Of a stretch of 28,721 nt of DNA, positions 15,095-24,306 are shown piece by piece. A program made the translations under genes and the position numbers. The number at the start of each line of letters is the position of its first letter. The stretch's first letter is position 1. Source of the DNA: RGDT01 sp964630925 (GTDB lineage: Bacteria > Planctomycetota > Planctomycetia > Gemmatales > Gemmataceae); NCBI GenBank assembly GCA_964630925.1, contig CAZVZK010000135.1, positions 1 to 28,721 of the forward strand, read 5' to 3'. The notes under the pieces were generated by a model, which saw only the letters and a list, made by a program, of their open reading frames with translations, was not told the origin of the DNA and did not search any database.

Positions 15095-15103
15095 GGTTGC
15101 CCC

Positions 15104-17527
15104 ATGAGCGCGCTCGTCCTCGCGTGGCTGGTGATCGGCGCGGCGCCTCCGTGCCTCGCGGATGTCGTATTGCCCGAGGGCGTTGTCGCGCGTCTCGGCG
15201 CCGGCCCGCATCCGGGCAGGGTCAGGATGCGGAGCAACGTCACCCTGTCGCCTGACGGCAGGTGGGCCGCGTGGACACTCCAGGGCGGGCTCTTCCTCAG
15301 CGACCCGTCGGGCCGCGTGCAGACCCCGCCACCGGGCGAAAGGGGCCTGATCCCCGCTTGCTGGGACGCGGCCGTCGCCCCAGGGGGCATGCGCGTCCTC
15401 GGCACCATCGGGCCGATTGAGGACAAGAAGACCAGTTGGCCGATCCAGGCGCTGAAGCCCGCAGGGTGGAAGTGGGGGGAGGAGCTGGCGACGGATCAAG
15501 GCATTCAGACCCTTTCGGCGTCGTTCTCCGGCGACGGGAGACGCGCCGCCGTGGCGGTGTTGGCCGACGACACCGCCGCCGTGCGCGTCTGGCAATTCGA
15601 CCCGTGCAAGCCCCTTTGTCGGGTCGAGCTGCGTGGGGACGCCGCCGGGTGTGCGCTATCCGCCGACGGCCGGACGCTCGCCGCCTGGGTGCCCGAAGGC
15701 GGCCACGTCCTGCTCCACGATGTGGCCGCGGACAAGCCTCTGCGTCGCATCGACGCCGAGGGCGTGGCCCATGCCAGCCTCGCCCCCGACGGAAAGACCC
15801 TGGCCCTGGCCCGCAAGGGCGCGAAGCCGCACCTCACCGTGCGTGGTGCCGACGGCAGGCGTCTGCACGACCTGCCCTTGCCGAAGGCGGCCGTGGCCCT
15901 GTGCTTCTCGCACGACGGCGCCCTCGTCGCCTCAGGGGAGGCCTCCGGTACGATCCACGTCCTGGATCTGGCATCAGTGAGAATGACGGCGATCCCGCCG
16001 ACGGGGCCGGTCACGCTCACCGCGCTGGCGTTCAGGGAGGGCCGGCTCGTGGCCGCCGGCTGGCGGGGCGACGAGCCGCGCGTCTGGTTCCCCCGCGCGG
16101 GGGCCGCCAAGGAGCCGGCGGGGCACACGGCCCCCATCCTGTCGCTGACATTCACGCCGGACGGGTGCGGCCTCGTCACCGCCGGAGCTGACGGGGCGCG
16201 GGTCTGGGACATCGCCGGCGGGGGTGAGCTCCGGCACGTCCCACATCCTGCAAAACGCGGGCTGCGTCGTGCCGCCCTGGCGCCGGGCGGGCGGCATATG
16301 TTGGCGTGGGAAGAGGAGGGTGGGGAGATCACGCTGATCGACCTGGCCGACGGCAAGCCCGCCGGTAGGGCGGCCAGCTCGTTAATGAGGTTAGGCTGGC
16401 GGGGCAGCCTGAGCCACCGCCCGTTCTGCTTCACGGCGGACGGGGCGCGGCTGCTGACCCTCGACGCGAAGAACACACACCTGGTGCTCCGCGCCGTGCC
16501 GGGGTTGAAGCCCGTCGCCTCATTCCCGACGCCGCTCGTGCCGCTGGGCCTGTCGATCTCGCCGGACGGTGCCTTGGCCGCCGTCTGGGAGCAGTATCTG
16601 GAGAATCCCCTCGATGAGCCACCCTCGCCGGGCGTGATTGTGGCCCTGCCGGGCGGGGGGAGGGTGCGTGACCTGTCCGCCCCAGGCGGCTACCTCGGCT
16701 CGGCCTGGTCCGCCGACGGCCGCACGCTGGCTTGCTCCGCGTGGGGCGGCGTGTTCTTGCTCGATCGTCGGTCGGGCAAGAGCCAGAAACTCGACGCACT
16801 GGCGAATATGTGTTCGACGATGGCATTCTCCCCCGACGGGCGGCTGCTGGCCGTCATCGATCATTCGGACCGCCTCACCGTGATCGAGCTGGCGACGGAC
16901 ACGGCCCGACTGAGCATGGAGGCCGGCAGCCTTCACACGTTGGCGTTCTCGCCGTGCGGCGGCCGTCTCGCGTCCGTCGCCTGGGGCACCGCGTTCATCT
17001 GGGACCTGACCGGCCGCGAATGGCCACGCCACGCCACGCGTCCGCCGTCCGCGGCCGATTGGGCGGCGCTCGCCTCGCGAAAATCGGCAGACGCCTGGCC
17101 GGCGATGACGCGGCTCGTCTGCTGCCCCGCTGAGGCGATGGCGCTGCTGCGCAAGCGTCTAAGGCCGGCGCCGGGGGAGGGCATCGACGACGACGCGCTG
17201 CGCCGTCACATCGCCGCCCTCGGCCACGATGACTTCGAGACGCGCGAACGCGCCCTGTCGGCCCTGTCCCGCTGCCAAACGAGCAGGCTGGAGGCCGCGA
17301 TGGAGAAGGAGTCCGACCTGGAGATCAGGTCGCGGCTGGCCCGCCTGCTGGAACGCATCCCCCGCCCTACCGGCGACGCGCTTCGCTCCATCCGCACCGT
17401 CGAGGTTCTAGAGCGGATGCGGACGCCCGAGGCGCGGCGGCTCCTCCGAGAGTTGGCCGGCGGCAACCCCGACGCCCGGCTCACGGCGGAGGCGAAGGCA
17501 GCCCTGTCGCGATTGGAGGCGAGATGA
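15104..17527 (+). CDS. Exported WD40-propeller protein with HEAT-like tail, copy 1 (long type)
   Basis: The product has 807 residues. The leader MSALVLAWLVIGAAPPCLAD offers a signal-peptidase site after CLA, the most conventional in the array. About 600 residues of WD40-type repeats follow, with recurring blade motifs such as LSPDGRWAAW, FSHDGALVAS, FTPDGCGLVTAGADGARVWD, FSPDGRLLAV and FSPCGGRLAS. This is enough for more than one seven-bladed propeller. From about 640 a helical HEAT-like domain contains HIAALGHDDFETRERALSAL and ends with VEVLERMRTPEARRLLRELAGG and ALSRLEAR. Such propellers normally serve as binding platforms without catalysis. With copy 5 it forms the long subtype (shared DGARVWD blade and LAPGGR). 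Its stop overlaps the next start as ATGA. Confidence 0.88.
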   Translation: MSALVLAWLVIGAAPPCLADVVLPEGVVARLGAGPHPGRVRMRSNVTLSPDGRWAAWTLQGGLFLSDPSGRVQTPPPGERGLIPACWDAAVAPGGMRVLGTIGPIEDKKTSWPIQALKPAGWKWGEELATDQGIQTLSASFSGDGRRAAVAVLADDTAAVRVWQFDPCKPLCRVELRGDAAGCALSADGRTLAAWVPEGGHVLLHDVAADKPLRRIDAEGVAHASLAPDGKTLALARKGAKPHLTVRGADGRRLHDLPLPKAAVALCFSHDGALVASGEASGTIHVLDLASVRMTAIPPTGPVTLTALAFREGRLVAAGWRGDEPRVWFPRAGAAKEPAGHTAPILSLTFTPDGCGLVTAGADGARVWDIAGGGELRHVPHPAKRGLRRAALAPGGRHMLAWEEEGGEITLIDLADGKPAGRAASSLMRLGWRGSLSHRPFCFTADGARLLTLDAKNTHLVLRAVPGLKPVASFPTPLVPLGLSISPDGALAAVWEQYLENPLDEPPSPGVIVALPGGGRVRDLSAPGGYLGSAWSADGRTLACSAWGGVFLLDRRSGKSQKLDALANMCSTMAFSPDGRLLAVIDHSDRLTVIELATDTARLSMEAGSLHTLAFSPCGGRLASVAWGTAFIWDLTGREWPRHATRPPSAADWAALASRKSADAWPAMTRLVCCPAEAMALLRKRLRPAPGEGIDDDALRRHIAALGHDDFETRERALSALSRCQTSRLEAAMEKESDLEIRSRLARLLERIPRPTGDALRSIRTVEVLERMRTPEARRLLRELAGGNPDARLTAEAKAALSRLEAR

Positions 17528-19122
17528 CCCCCACTCTCTGCTTGCTCATCCTCGGTGCCGCACCCCCACAGTTAGGCGTCGATCTGGCAGGGCACCCACT
17601 CCCGGCCGGGGCGGTGGCCGGCCTCGTGCCGTCGGGAGGCCAGGCCGCCGTTGAGGCGGCCGCGTTCCGACCCGGCGGGCGGGTCCTCGCCACCAACGCC
17701 GCGGACGGGGCGAGGTTCTGGCACCTGCCGACCATGCGCATCCAGCGCCGCGTCCCCGCGCCGCGTGGGATCAAGGCCGAGCACTCGCTGCTGGACGGAC
17801 GCGGGGAGGTCGCGCTGTGGGCGCCGCGCGAGGGTGCCATCCACGCCTATGACCTGGTGGGCGCTCGTGCCCTCCCCGTGATCAAGCTGGCTGGGAAGAT
17901 GGTCGAGGTGGCCGTGTCGTTCGACGGTTCAACCGCGGCTTGTATCGACGCCAGGGGGGGCTGGCTCAACATCCGCGTGTGGCAGCCGATGACGGGACAC
18001 GAGCTGGCCCGGTTCGAGGTGCGGGGCGATCCCGACCTGCCTTGCCAACTGGCCATCTCGCCCGACGGGGCGCGTCTGGCCGTGGTCCTGGGCAGCGGGG
18101 GGAGGTCCGCATACGCCGGGGTCGTGCGCATCCCCAGGGGGGTCGCGACCGAGACGCTGGGCGGGGCGACGCTCGGGACGCTCCCGGCGGGGCCGAAGGT
18201 GGTGAGCCTGACATTCTCCCCTGACGGGGAGACCTTGGCCGTCGGCCGTATGCGGGGGTTGTCCCTGCTCGACGGCCGCACCGGCAAGCCGGTCAGAGAG
18301 ATCGAGCTGCCATGCCCGTCCCCCCGCCGCCTTGCCTCGGCGGGCTCCTACGAGGACGCTGCCGCGGCGCTGAAAGGCGCCGGGTGGCAGGCGGCGCGGG
18401 CGGTCGCCTTCTCGCCCGACTTCCCGATCCTCGCCGCCGCCAGCACGCACGCCCCCGACCCGATCCTGCTGGCCGACACACGCACCGGCCGCTCCTGGCC
18501 GTTGCACACGAAGGGGCTGCGGCCCTGCCTGGCGCTCGCCTTCTCGCCCGCCGGCAGTAGCCTCGCGGCGAGTGACCCCGACGGGAGGACGCTCCTCTGG
18601 TCGCTCCTGCCGGTGCCTGTCGTGGCCGGCGCCCCGGTGCCGCGGCCCCTCGAGCCGCTGGCGGCCATCACCCTAAGGGAGGCGTTGGCGGTGCTGGTGG
18701 AGCTGGAGCGGTCGCAGGGCCGCGCGGTCAGATTGCGGGCACGCCCGAGGCCAGCGGCCGTCACGGATGTGGAGCGGATCAACGGGTGGGTCGTGCTGGC
18801 CCGTGACGAGAACGGGGATCTCCGCGAGAAGGCGCGGGACGCCCTGGTGGCGGCTGGGGAGTGGGCGCTGCCGGCGCTGCGTCGGGCGTTGGAGTCGGGC
18901 GAATGGAGGGGGATGGACCGCCTGGCGCTGGAGGTGATGATCGACGACGTGAGGCCCACACGCGGGCGGCGGGAGCGTCTGGCGGCGCGGGCGGTGGAGG
19001 TGCTCGTGAGTGTGGGATCGCACGAGGCGCGGCTCGTCCTCAAGAAGCTCGCAGGCGGTGACCCCGAGGCGCTGTTGACGAAGGAAGCGAAGGCCGCCTT
19101 GTCGCGATTGGAGGAGAGATGA
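17524..19122 (+). CDS. Exported WD40-propeller protein with HEAT-like tail, copy 2
   Basis: The product has 532 residues. The leader MTPTLCLLILGAAPP has no basic residue. Propeller blades include FRPGGRVLATNAADGARFWHL, LLDGRGEVALWAPREGA, ISPDGARLAVVLGSGG, FSPDGETLAVG and FSPAGSSLAAS. Across the first half it is closest to copy 8 (shared FWHLPT, PREGA-HAYD, LGSG-AYAG). The C-terminal domain (about 370 on) is the most divergent in the array. It has an inserted stretch ITLREALAVLVELERSQGRAVRLRARPRP before the common LREKARDALVAAGEWALPALRRALESGE, and it ends AKAALSRLEER. GGAGG in the previous gene's last codons provides its ribosome binding site. Its own end overlaps copy 3 by four bases. The function is unknown, probably protein or ligand binding. 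Confidence 0.87.
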   Translation: MTPTLCLLILGAAPPQLGVDLAGHPLPAGAVAGLVPSGGQAAVEAAAFRPGGRVLATNAADGARFWHLPTMRIQRRVPAPRGIKAEHSLLDGRGEVALWAPREGAIHAYDLVGARALPVIKLAGKMVEVAVSFDGSTAACIDARGGWLNIRVWQPMTGHELARFEVRGDPDLPCQLAISPDGARLAVVLGSGGRSAYAGVVRIPRGVATETLGGATLGTLPAGPKVVSLTFSPDGETLAVGRMRGLSLLDGRTGKPVREIELPCPSPRRLASAGSYEDAAAALKGAGWQAARAVAFSPDFPILAAASTHAPDPILLADTRTGRSWPLHTKGLRPCLALAFSPAGSSLAASDPDGRTLLWSLLPVPVVAGAPVPRPLEPLAAITLREALAVLVELERSQGRAVRLRARPRPAAVTDVERINGWVVLARDENGDLREKARDALVAAGEWALPALRRALESGEWRGMDRLALEVMIDDVRPTRGRRERLAARAVEVLVSVGSHEARLVLKKLAGGDPEALLTKEAKAALSRLEER

Positions 19123-20624
19123 CGCCCACCCTCTGCCTACTCCTGTTGAATGCGGCCCCGCCGGCGCTGGTGTGCGACGCGGAGGGCGTGGCGTTGCCGC
19201 CGGGGGCCGTCGCCGAGCTGTCGGGGCGTGGCAAGGCTCGCGCGTTCGCGTTCCGGCCCGGCGCCCGCGTCATGGTGGCGGCGTTCTCGGACGGCGTGCG
19301 TTTCTACGGGCTGGCCGGCCGGGGCCTGCACCGCTTCGTCCCGTCGCCGGACTGGCACCGTGGAGCGCTGTCCGTCCTCCTCGACGGGCGCGGCGAGGTC
19401 GCACTCTGGCATTCGCCGCTCCAGGGCAGGGCCGAGGCGTATGACCTGCGTTCGGCCCGTCCGCTGCTGGAGATCAGGGCCAAGGGCTTCCTGCGCGACG
19501 TGGCCCTGTCGTGGGACGGCTCCACGGCCGCGAGCGTCGAGGAGGACGGCGGCCGGCTGACGGTGCGTGTGTGGCGCTTCGCCGATGGCAAGCAACGAAC
19601 GCAGTTCTCCGTCCCCTCCGCCGGCGTCATCGGGCGTGGCCGCGGCTCCGCCCTGGCGCTCTCGCCGGACGGGGCGCTGCTCGCCGCCGTCCTCGAAGGC
19701 GGCGCGGCCTACGCCGGGGCCGTCCAGGTGGCGACAGGCAAGAAGGCGGCCCCGCTGCCGGACGGCGTCACCTCCGGCGGCCTCACGTTCTCGCCGGACG
19801 GGAAGGCGCTGGCGGTCACGACGGCGCGGTGGGTGGCGCTGCTCGATACCGGCACATGGCGGGAGCGTTTCTCGGTGCATGTCCTCGACCCCCAGTCCAC
19901 CGGGCTCACCTTCTCGCCGGACGGGCGTCTGATGGTCATCACGTCCGGGGGCAACGCCGCCGGGTACACTTCTGAGGCCGATCTGAAGGTGGTGGAGCTG
20001 GCGACGGGCGGCACGCGCCTGTCACGCCGGATCCCCTTCATCCGGGGCGGCGCCCTTGCGATCTCGCGCGAGGGCCTGCTCGCCGCCGAGCCCGCCGACG
20101 GCCTTGCCCTGTTCTGGGACCTGACGGGCCGCAGGGATCTGCGGGACGCCGGGGCGACGGCTGAGGCCGTGGAGGCGTTGGCCTCACGTTCGGCGGGCGA
20201 GGCGAATGAGGCGATGGGCCGCCTGATACGCTCGGGTGACAGGGCGGTGTCACTCCTGCGGGCGCGGCTCAAACCGGCGAGGCCGCCCCTGAGCGAGGAT
20301 CAGATCGAGGCCCTCGTGGCGCTGGCCGGCGACGACGACCCGGCGGTCCGTGCGCGGGTCTGCGAGGCCCTCATCGCAGCGGGCGCCCGCGCCCTCCCCG
20401 CGCTGGGCCGCGTCGCGCATAGGCCAGGCGTTAAGCGTCTCATCGACGAGATCAATGACGCGCCACCGCGCCGCGCCCTCCTCGTGCTTCGAGGCATCGA
20501 GCTACTCGAGCGCCTCGCCACGCCCGAAGCGAAACGGCTCCTCGAGGATCTCGCTGCGGGGCACCTGTCCGGCAATCTGACGAAGGAAGTAAAGGCCGCC
20601 CTGTCGCGATTGGAGGAGAAATGA
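19119..20624 (+). CDS. Exported WD40-propeller protein with HEAT-like tail, copy 3
   Basis: The product has 501 residues. The leader MTPTLCLLLLNAAPPA is followed by one propeller. Its blades include FRPGARVMVAAFSDGVRFYGL, DGRGEVALWHSPLQGRAEAYDLRSARPLL, LSPDGALLAAVL, FSPDGKALAVT and FSPDGRLMVIT, closing with LALFWDLTGRRDL. The first 340 residues are strikingly similar to copy 7, including 40 identical bases at 19461-19500 and 26150-26189. The HEAT-like tail (about 345 on) is instead closest to the adjacent copy 4 (AMGRL-RSGDRAVSLLRARL, ARALPALGR, LTKEVKAALSRLEEK). This mosaic pattern suggests exchange between neighbours. Both ends are ATGA overlaps. Confidence 0.87.
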   Translation: MTPTLCLLLLNAAPPALVCDAEGVALPPGAVAELSGRGKARAFAFRPGARVMVAAFSDGVRFYGLAGRGLHRFVPSPDWHRGALSVLLDGRGEVALWHSPLQGRAEAYDLRSARPLLEIRAKGFLRDVALSWDGSTAASVEEDGGRLTVRVWRFADGKQRTQFSVPSAGVIGRGRGSALALSPDGALLAAVLEGGAAYAGAVQVATGKKAAPLPDGVTSGGLTFSPDGKALAVTTARWVALLDTGTWRERFSVHVLDPQSTGLTFSPDGRLMVITSGGNAAGYTSEADLKVVELATGGTRLSRRIPFIRGGALAISREGLLAAEPADGLALFWDLTGRRDLRDAGATAEAVEALASRSAGEANEAMGRLIRSGDRAVSLLRARLKPARPPLSEDQIEALVALAGDDDPAVRARVCEALIAAGARALPALGRVAHRPGVKRLIDEINDAPPRRALLVLRGIELLERLATPEAKRLLEDLAAGHLSGNLTKEVKAALSRLEEK

Positions 20625-22144
20625 TGCCCGCCCTCTGCCTCCTCCTCCTCGGCGCCGCGCCGCCGGCGTCCGGCGTTGCCGTCGCCGCCCTGCCGCCCTC
20701 CGGCGTCGAGGGGCCTGGCGTCCCCACCCACCCGCAGGCGCTGGCGTTCCGCCCTGGCGGGCGTGTCCTCGTCGTGGCGTCGCCGGGAGGCGTGCGCTAC
20801 CACCACCTCCCCGACGGGCGGCTGCACCGAGAGTCCCCGGCATTCGGGGGGCGCGGCCAGCCCCTCCGCGTTCTGCTCGACGGACGCGGCCACGTCGCCC
20901 TCTGGTGGCTGGCGAAGGAGGATCTGATCGAGGCCTACGACCTGCGCTCGTCCCGGCGTCTCTCGGCCATAAAGGCGGTAAGCGTGCCGCGCGGCCGTGA
21001 TCTGACCTGGGAAGGCACCATGCTCGCCGCCCTCGCCCTGTCCTGGGACGGCTCGGCCGCCGCTTGCGTCGAGACGCACGGCGACCAGTTGGCCATCCGC
21101 GTCTGGCGCACCGCCGACGGCAAGCCACTCACCCGGTTCTCCGTCCCCTCCACGGAGCAGGCGGCCCGACGCGGACGCTACTCCTCGCTGGCCCTCTCGC
21201 CCGACGGCTCGCTTCTGGCCGTCAGGCTGGAGGGCGGCCAGGCGTATGCCGGCCTCGTCAAGACGGCCACCGGCAAGGAGGTCGAATCCCTGCCCGCCAC
21301 GGGCCTGACCAGCTCGCTGACCTTCTCGCCGGATGGGCGGTGGCTGGCCGTCCAGGCCGACAAGAAGTTGCACCTCCTCGACGGCCGGACCGGGCGGCAG
21401 CGTCACTCCTTCCCCACCCGCGAAGACCACACGACGCGCCCGGCCTTCTCCCCCGACGGCAGGCTGCTCGCTTTCCCCACGGGGGAGTACCCCGAGACGG
21501 AGATATCCGTGGTGGAGCTGGCGGCCGGCCAGGTGCGCCTGAAGCGTGACGCCATCTCCAACTGGAAGCGCGTCCTCGCCTTCTCCCCGCGTGGGTGGCT
21601 CGCCGTCTCGGCCTTGAGCAGCCCCGTCACCCTGTTCGACCTCACCGGGCGCTCGGACCCCCGTGACGCCGGCGCGACGGCCTCCACGGCCGAAGCGCTG
21701 GCCTCGCGCTCGGCGGAGGAGGCGTTCAAGGCGATGGGCCGCCTGATGCGTTCGGGTGACAGGGCGGTGTCACTTCTGCGGGCGCGTCTGCGGCCGGCGG
21801 GGCCGGCCCTGACCGAAGACCAGATCGATGCACTCGTGGCGCTCGCCGACGACGCCGACCCCGCCCTCCGGGCGCGGGCCGGCGAGGCCCTCGTCGCCGC
21901 GGGGGCCCGCGCCCTCCCCGCGTTGGGACGCGCCCCGCGCAAGCCCGGCGTCCGGTCCATCATCGCGGACATCAACGACCCGCCCTCGCGCCGCGGCCTC
22001 ATCGAGCTACGCGGCGTCGAGGTGCTGGAACGACTCGCCACGCCCGAGGCGCTCCGGCTCCTCAAGGATCTCGCCGGCGGCCACCCGTCCGCCGACCTCA
22101 CGAAGGAAGTGAAGGCCGCACTGTCGCGATTGGAGGAGAAATGA
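20621..22144 (+). CDS. Exported WD40-propeller protein with HEAT-like tail, copy 4
   Basis: The product has 507 residues. The leader MMPALCLLLLGAAPPASG is followed by blades such as FRPGGRVLVVASPGGVRYHHL, LSWDGSAAACVETHGDQLAIRVWRTADGK, LSPDGSLLAVRLEGGQAYAGLV, FSPDGRWLAVQ and FSPDGRLLAFPTGEYPETEISVVEL. The strand order closes with LFDLTGRSDPRDAGA. Its propeller is most like copy 6 (LDGRTGR, FSPDGRLLA with a tyrosine-containing loop, R-DI after VRL), though more weakly than other pairs. The HEAT-like tail matches copy 3 at DNA level: 20211-20266 and 21731-21786 differ at only three bases. The tail ends LTKEVKAALSRLEEK, whose codons carry GGAGGAG ahead of copy 5. Function unknown. Confidence 0.87.
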   Translation: MMPALCLLLLGAAPPASGVAVAALPPSGVEGPGVPTHPQALAFRPGGRVLVVASPGGVRYHHLPDGRLHRESPAFGGRGQPLRVLLDGRGHVALWWLAKEDLIEAYDLRSSRRLSAIKAVSVPRGRDLTWEGTMLAALALSWDGSAAACVETHGDQLAIRVWRTADGKPLTRFSVPSTEQAARRGRYSSLALSPDGSLLAVRLEGGQAYAGLVKTATGKEVESLPATGLTSSLTFSPDGRWLAVQADKKLHLLDGRTGRQRHSFPTREDHTTRPAFSPDGRLLAFPTGEYPETEISVVELAAGQVRLKRDAISNWKRVLAFSPRGWLAVSALSSPVTLFDLTGRSDPRDAGATASTAEALASRSAEEAFKAMGRLMRSGDRAVSLLRARLRPAGPALTEDQIDALVALADDADPALRARAGEALVAAGARALPALGRAPRKPGVRSIIADINDPPSRRGLIELRGVEVLERLATPEALRLLKDLAGGHPSADLTKEVKAALSRLEEK

Positions 22145-24306
22145 CATCTGTCCTCTGCCTCATCCTCCTCGGCGCCGCACCCCCGGTGCCGCGTGACCCG
22201 TTCCTCCCCGACGGCGCCGTCGCCGTCCTCGGCACGGCGCGGAACCGCGGCGCCACGCCCGACGGCGACGTGGCCGTGTCGCCCGACGGCACGTTCCTCG
22301 CCGCCTTCGCCGGCGGGCGGCTGACGCTCATCGACGATAGGGGCCGACGGTGGAGCCGGTCCGTCGAGGGGTCGGCCTGGGGGCGTCTCTCCGTCGCCGC
22401 CGGCGGGCTCGTCCTCGGCCACGGCGGCGCGGCCGCCGCCATCAACGCGCGCACCAGGGCCGACCCCATCCCCCTGGCCGACGAGCACCTCGGCGTGCCC
22501 GTCTCGCTGTCGCAATCCGCCGACGGCAAGCTCATCGCCGTCGGGTCGGGCAACCGCTTCGGCGCCTCCGTCCGCGTCCTCCGCGCCGGCGGCGGCGGGG
22601 CCGTCTTCCGCACCACCCTCACCGAGAATCAGGCCGCCGCCGCCATCTCGCCCGACGGCGGCACGCTCGCCATCTGGGCGCCCGACACGTGGAGCGACCT
22701 GCGCATCCACTCGCTGCCGGACGGTAAACTCAAGAAGAAGTACGAGGCCGGCGACCTGCTCGCCGCCGCCTTCTCGCCCGACGGCAGGCGGCTCGCCGCC
22801 ATCCGGGTCATCGGGAGCGGGCGCTGGCTGACCGTGTGGGAGGCGGCCTCCGGCAAGCGTCTCCGCAACGAGTACATCCCCGGCCGGCCGGCCGTCGGCC
22901 CCGTCTTCTCGCCCGACGGCAAGACCATCGCCGTGGGCACCTACGCCGGGGTGGTCCACCAGATCGACGACAGGGAGTCCGCCATCGCCACGCCGGTCCC
23001 CGTGACTCTCACGTCCCTCGCCTGGGGCGCCGGCGGCCTCGTCGCCGGCGGCTGGGTCGGCGGGTCGCCGCGCGCCTGGCCGGTGCGCTTTGAGAAACGC
23101 CGCGAGGCCGGGCACCCCGTGCCGCTCACCTCGCTGGCGTTCTCGCCCGACGGGCGGCGTCTGGTGACGGCGGCTAGCGACGGGGCGCGTGTCTGGGACC
23201 TGGCCACGGGCCGGGCCGGGCGCTTCACCGAGCATCCGATGCACGAAGAGGAGGGCGCGCGGCTGTCGGCCCTGGCGCCGGGCGGGCGCTGGCTCCTGGC
23301 CGGGCGGCACCTGGGGGCGGCCCTCCACCTGATCGACGCCGGCACCGGCTCGACGGAGCGGCGCCTGCTGCCCCCGACGCGCGTCGAACGCTACGCCCCG
23401 CTGGCGTCGTTCACGCCCGACGGCGCCGCCGTGCTGACCGCCATCCCCGACGAGGACGGCATGCGCCTGACGCTGCTCGAGGTGCCGTCGTTGAAGGAGA
23501 AGTCGTCCGCCGTGATCGCCCACGACCTGTCGGGCCTGCTGGTGTCGCCGGGCGGGACGATGGCCGCCGTCTGGCACGATCTGGAGCAGGGCGACGGCCT
23601 GCGTCGGCTGAAGGCCCGCAAGGCCGGCCTGCCGTGGACCGTCCGTGTCGTCTCCCTCGCGGATGGCAAGGTGCTGCACACGTTGGAGACGGGCTCGCCG
23701 CCCCTCGCCTGGGCCGACGCCGCCCGGCTGGCGTACATCACGGCCAAGGGCACGCCGGTGCTGCACGACGTGGTCAAGGACGGGCTGCACAAACTGCCGG
23801 CCGGCGGGACGGCGATGGCGTTCTCGCCGTGCGGGCGGCTGATGGCGGCGGCGGGGCCGGACGGCGTCGCCGTGGCGGAATTGGCGTCGTGCGGCGTGCG
23901 GCTGACACTCCCACCCGTGGACGGGCCGGCGGTGCTGGCGTTCTCGTCCGACGGCGGACGTCTTGCAGTCGGCGGCGGTGCCGGGAGCGCGGCGGTGTGG
24001 GACCTGACGGGCCGGGAGTGGCCGTCCGGCGAGATCCGCGACGCGTGGACGTTGCTGGGCGACGAGGACGCCGCGAAGGCGTGGCCGGCGCTGTGCTGGC
24101 TGTCGGTGCGTCCGACGGAGGCGGCCGCGATGGTGCGGCGCAACTTGCAGGCCGACGCGGTCCCGTTGCTGGCGGCGCGGGCGGTTGAGGTGTTGGAGCG
24201 GCTGGCGACGCCGGAGGCGCGCCGACTGCTGCGCGAGCTGGCCGTAGGAGCGGGCGGCGTGGCGGGCGAGGCGAAGCGGGCGTTGACGCGATTGGAGGCG
24301 AGATGA
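22141..24306 (+). CDS. Exported WD40-propeller protein, copy 5 (long type, shortened tail)
   Basis: The product has 721 residues. The leader MTSVLCLILLGAAPPVPRD is followed by about 600 residues of propeller repeats, including VSPDGTFLAAFAGGRLTLID, ISPDGGTLAIWAPDTW, FSPDGRRLAAIR, FSPDGKTIAVGTYAGVVHQID, FSPDGRRLVTAASDGARVWDLATG and FSSDGGRLAVGGGAGSAAVWDLTGREWPS. It is the partner of copy 1. Its C-terminal domain lacks the central HEAT block (ALVAL-DADPAVRARAGEALVAAG-RALPALRRA) seen in the other copies. MVRRNLQADAVPLLAARAVEVLERLATPEARRLL joins the two flanks directly, an apparent internal loss of several tens of residues. It ends ALTRLEAR in an ATGA overlap. It sits at the centre of the mirror-like order of the array. 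Confidence 0.87.
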   Translation: MTSVLCLILLGAAPPVPRDPFLPDGAVAVLGTARNRGATPDGDVAVSPDGTFLAAFAGGRLTLIDDRGRRWSRSVEGSAWGRLSVAAGGLVLGHGGAAAAINARTRADPIPLADEHLGVPVSLSQSADGKLIAVGSGNRFGASVRVLRAGGGGAVFRTTLTENQAAAAISPDGGTLAIWAPDTWSDLRIHSLPDGKLKKKYEAGDLLAAAFSPDGRRLAAIRVIGSGRWLTVWEAASGKRLRNEYIPGRPAVGPVFSPDGKTIAVGTYAGVVHQIDDRESAIATPVPVTLTSLAWGAGGLVAGGWVGGSPRAWPVRFEKRREAGHPVPLTSLAFSPDGRRLVTAASDGARVWDLATGRAGRFTEHPMHEEEGARLSALAPGGRWLLAGRHLGAALHLIDAGTGSTERRLLPPTRVERYAPLASFTPDGAAVLTAIPDEDGMRLTLLEVPSLKEKSSAVIAHDLSGLLVSPGGTMAAVWHDLEQGDGLRRLKARKAGLPWTVRVVSLADGKVLHTLETGSPPLAWADAARLAYITAKGTPVLHDVVKDGLHKLPAGGTAMAFSPCGRLMAAAGPDGVAVAELASCGVRLTLPPVDGPAVLAFSSDGGRLAVGGGAGSAAVWDLTGREWPSGEIRDAWTLLGDEDAAKAWPALCWLSVRPTEAAAMVRRNLQADAVPLLAARAVEVLERLATPEARRLLRELAVGAGGVAGEAKRALTRLEAR

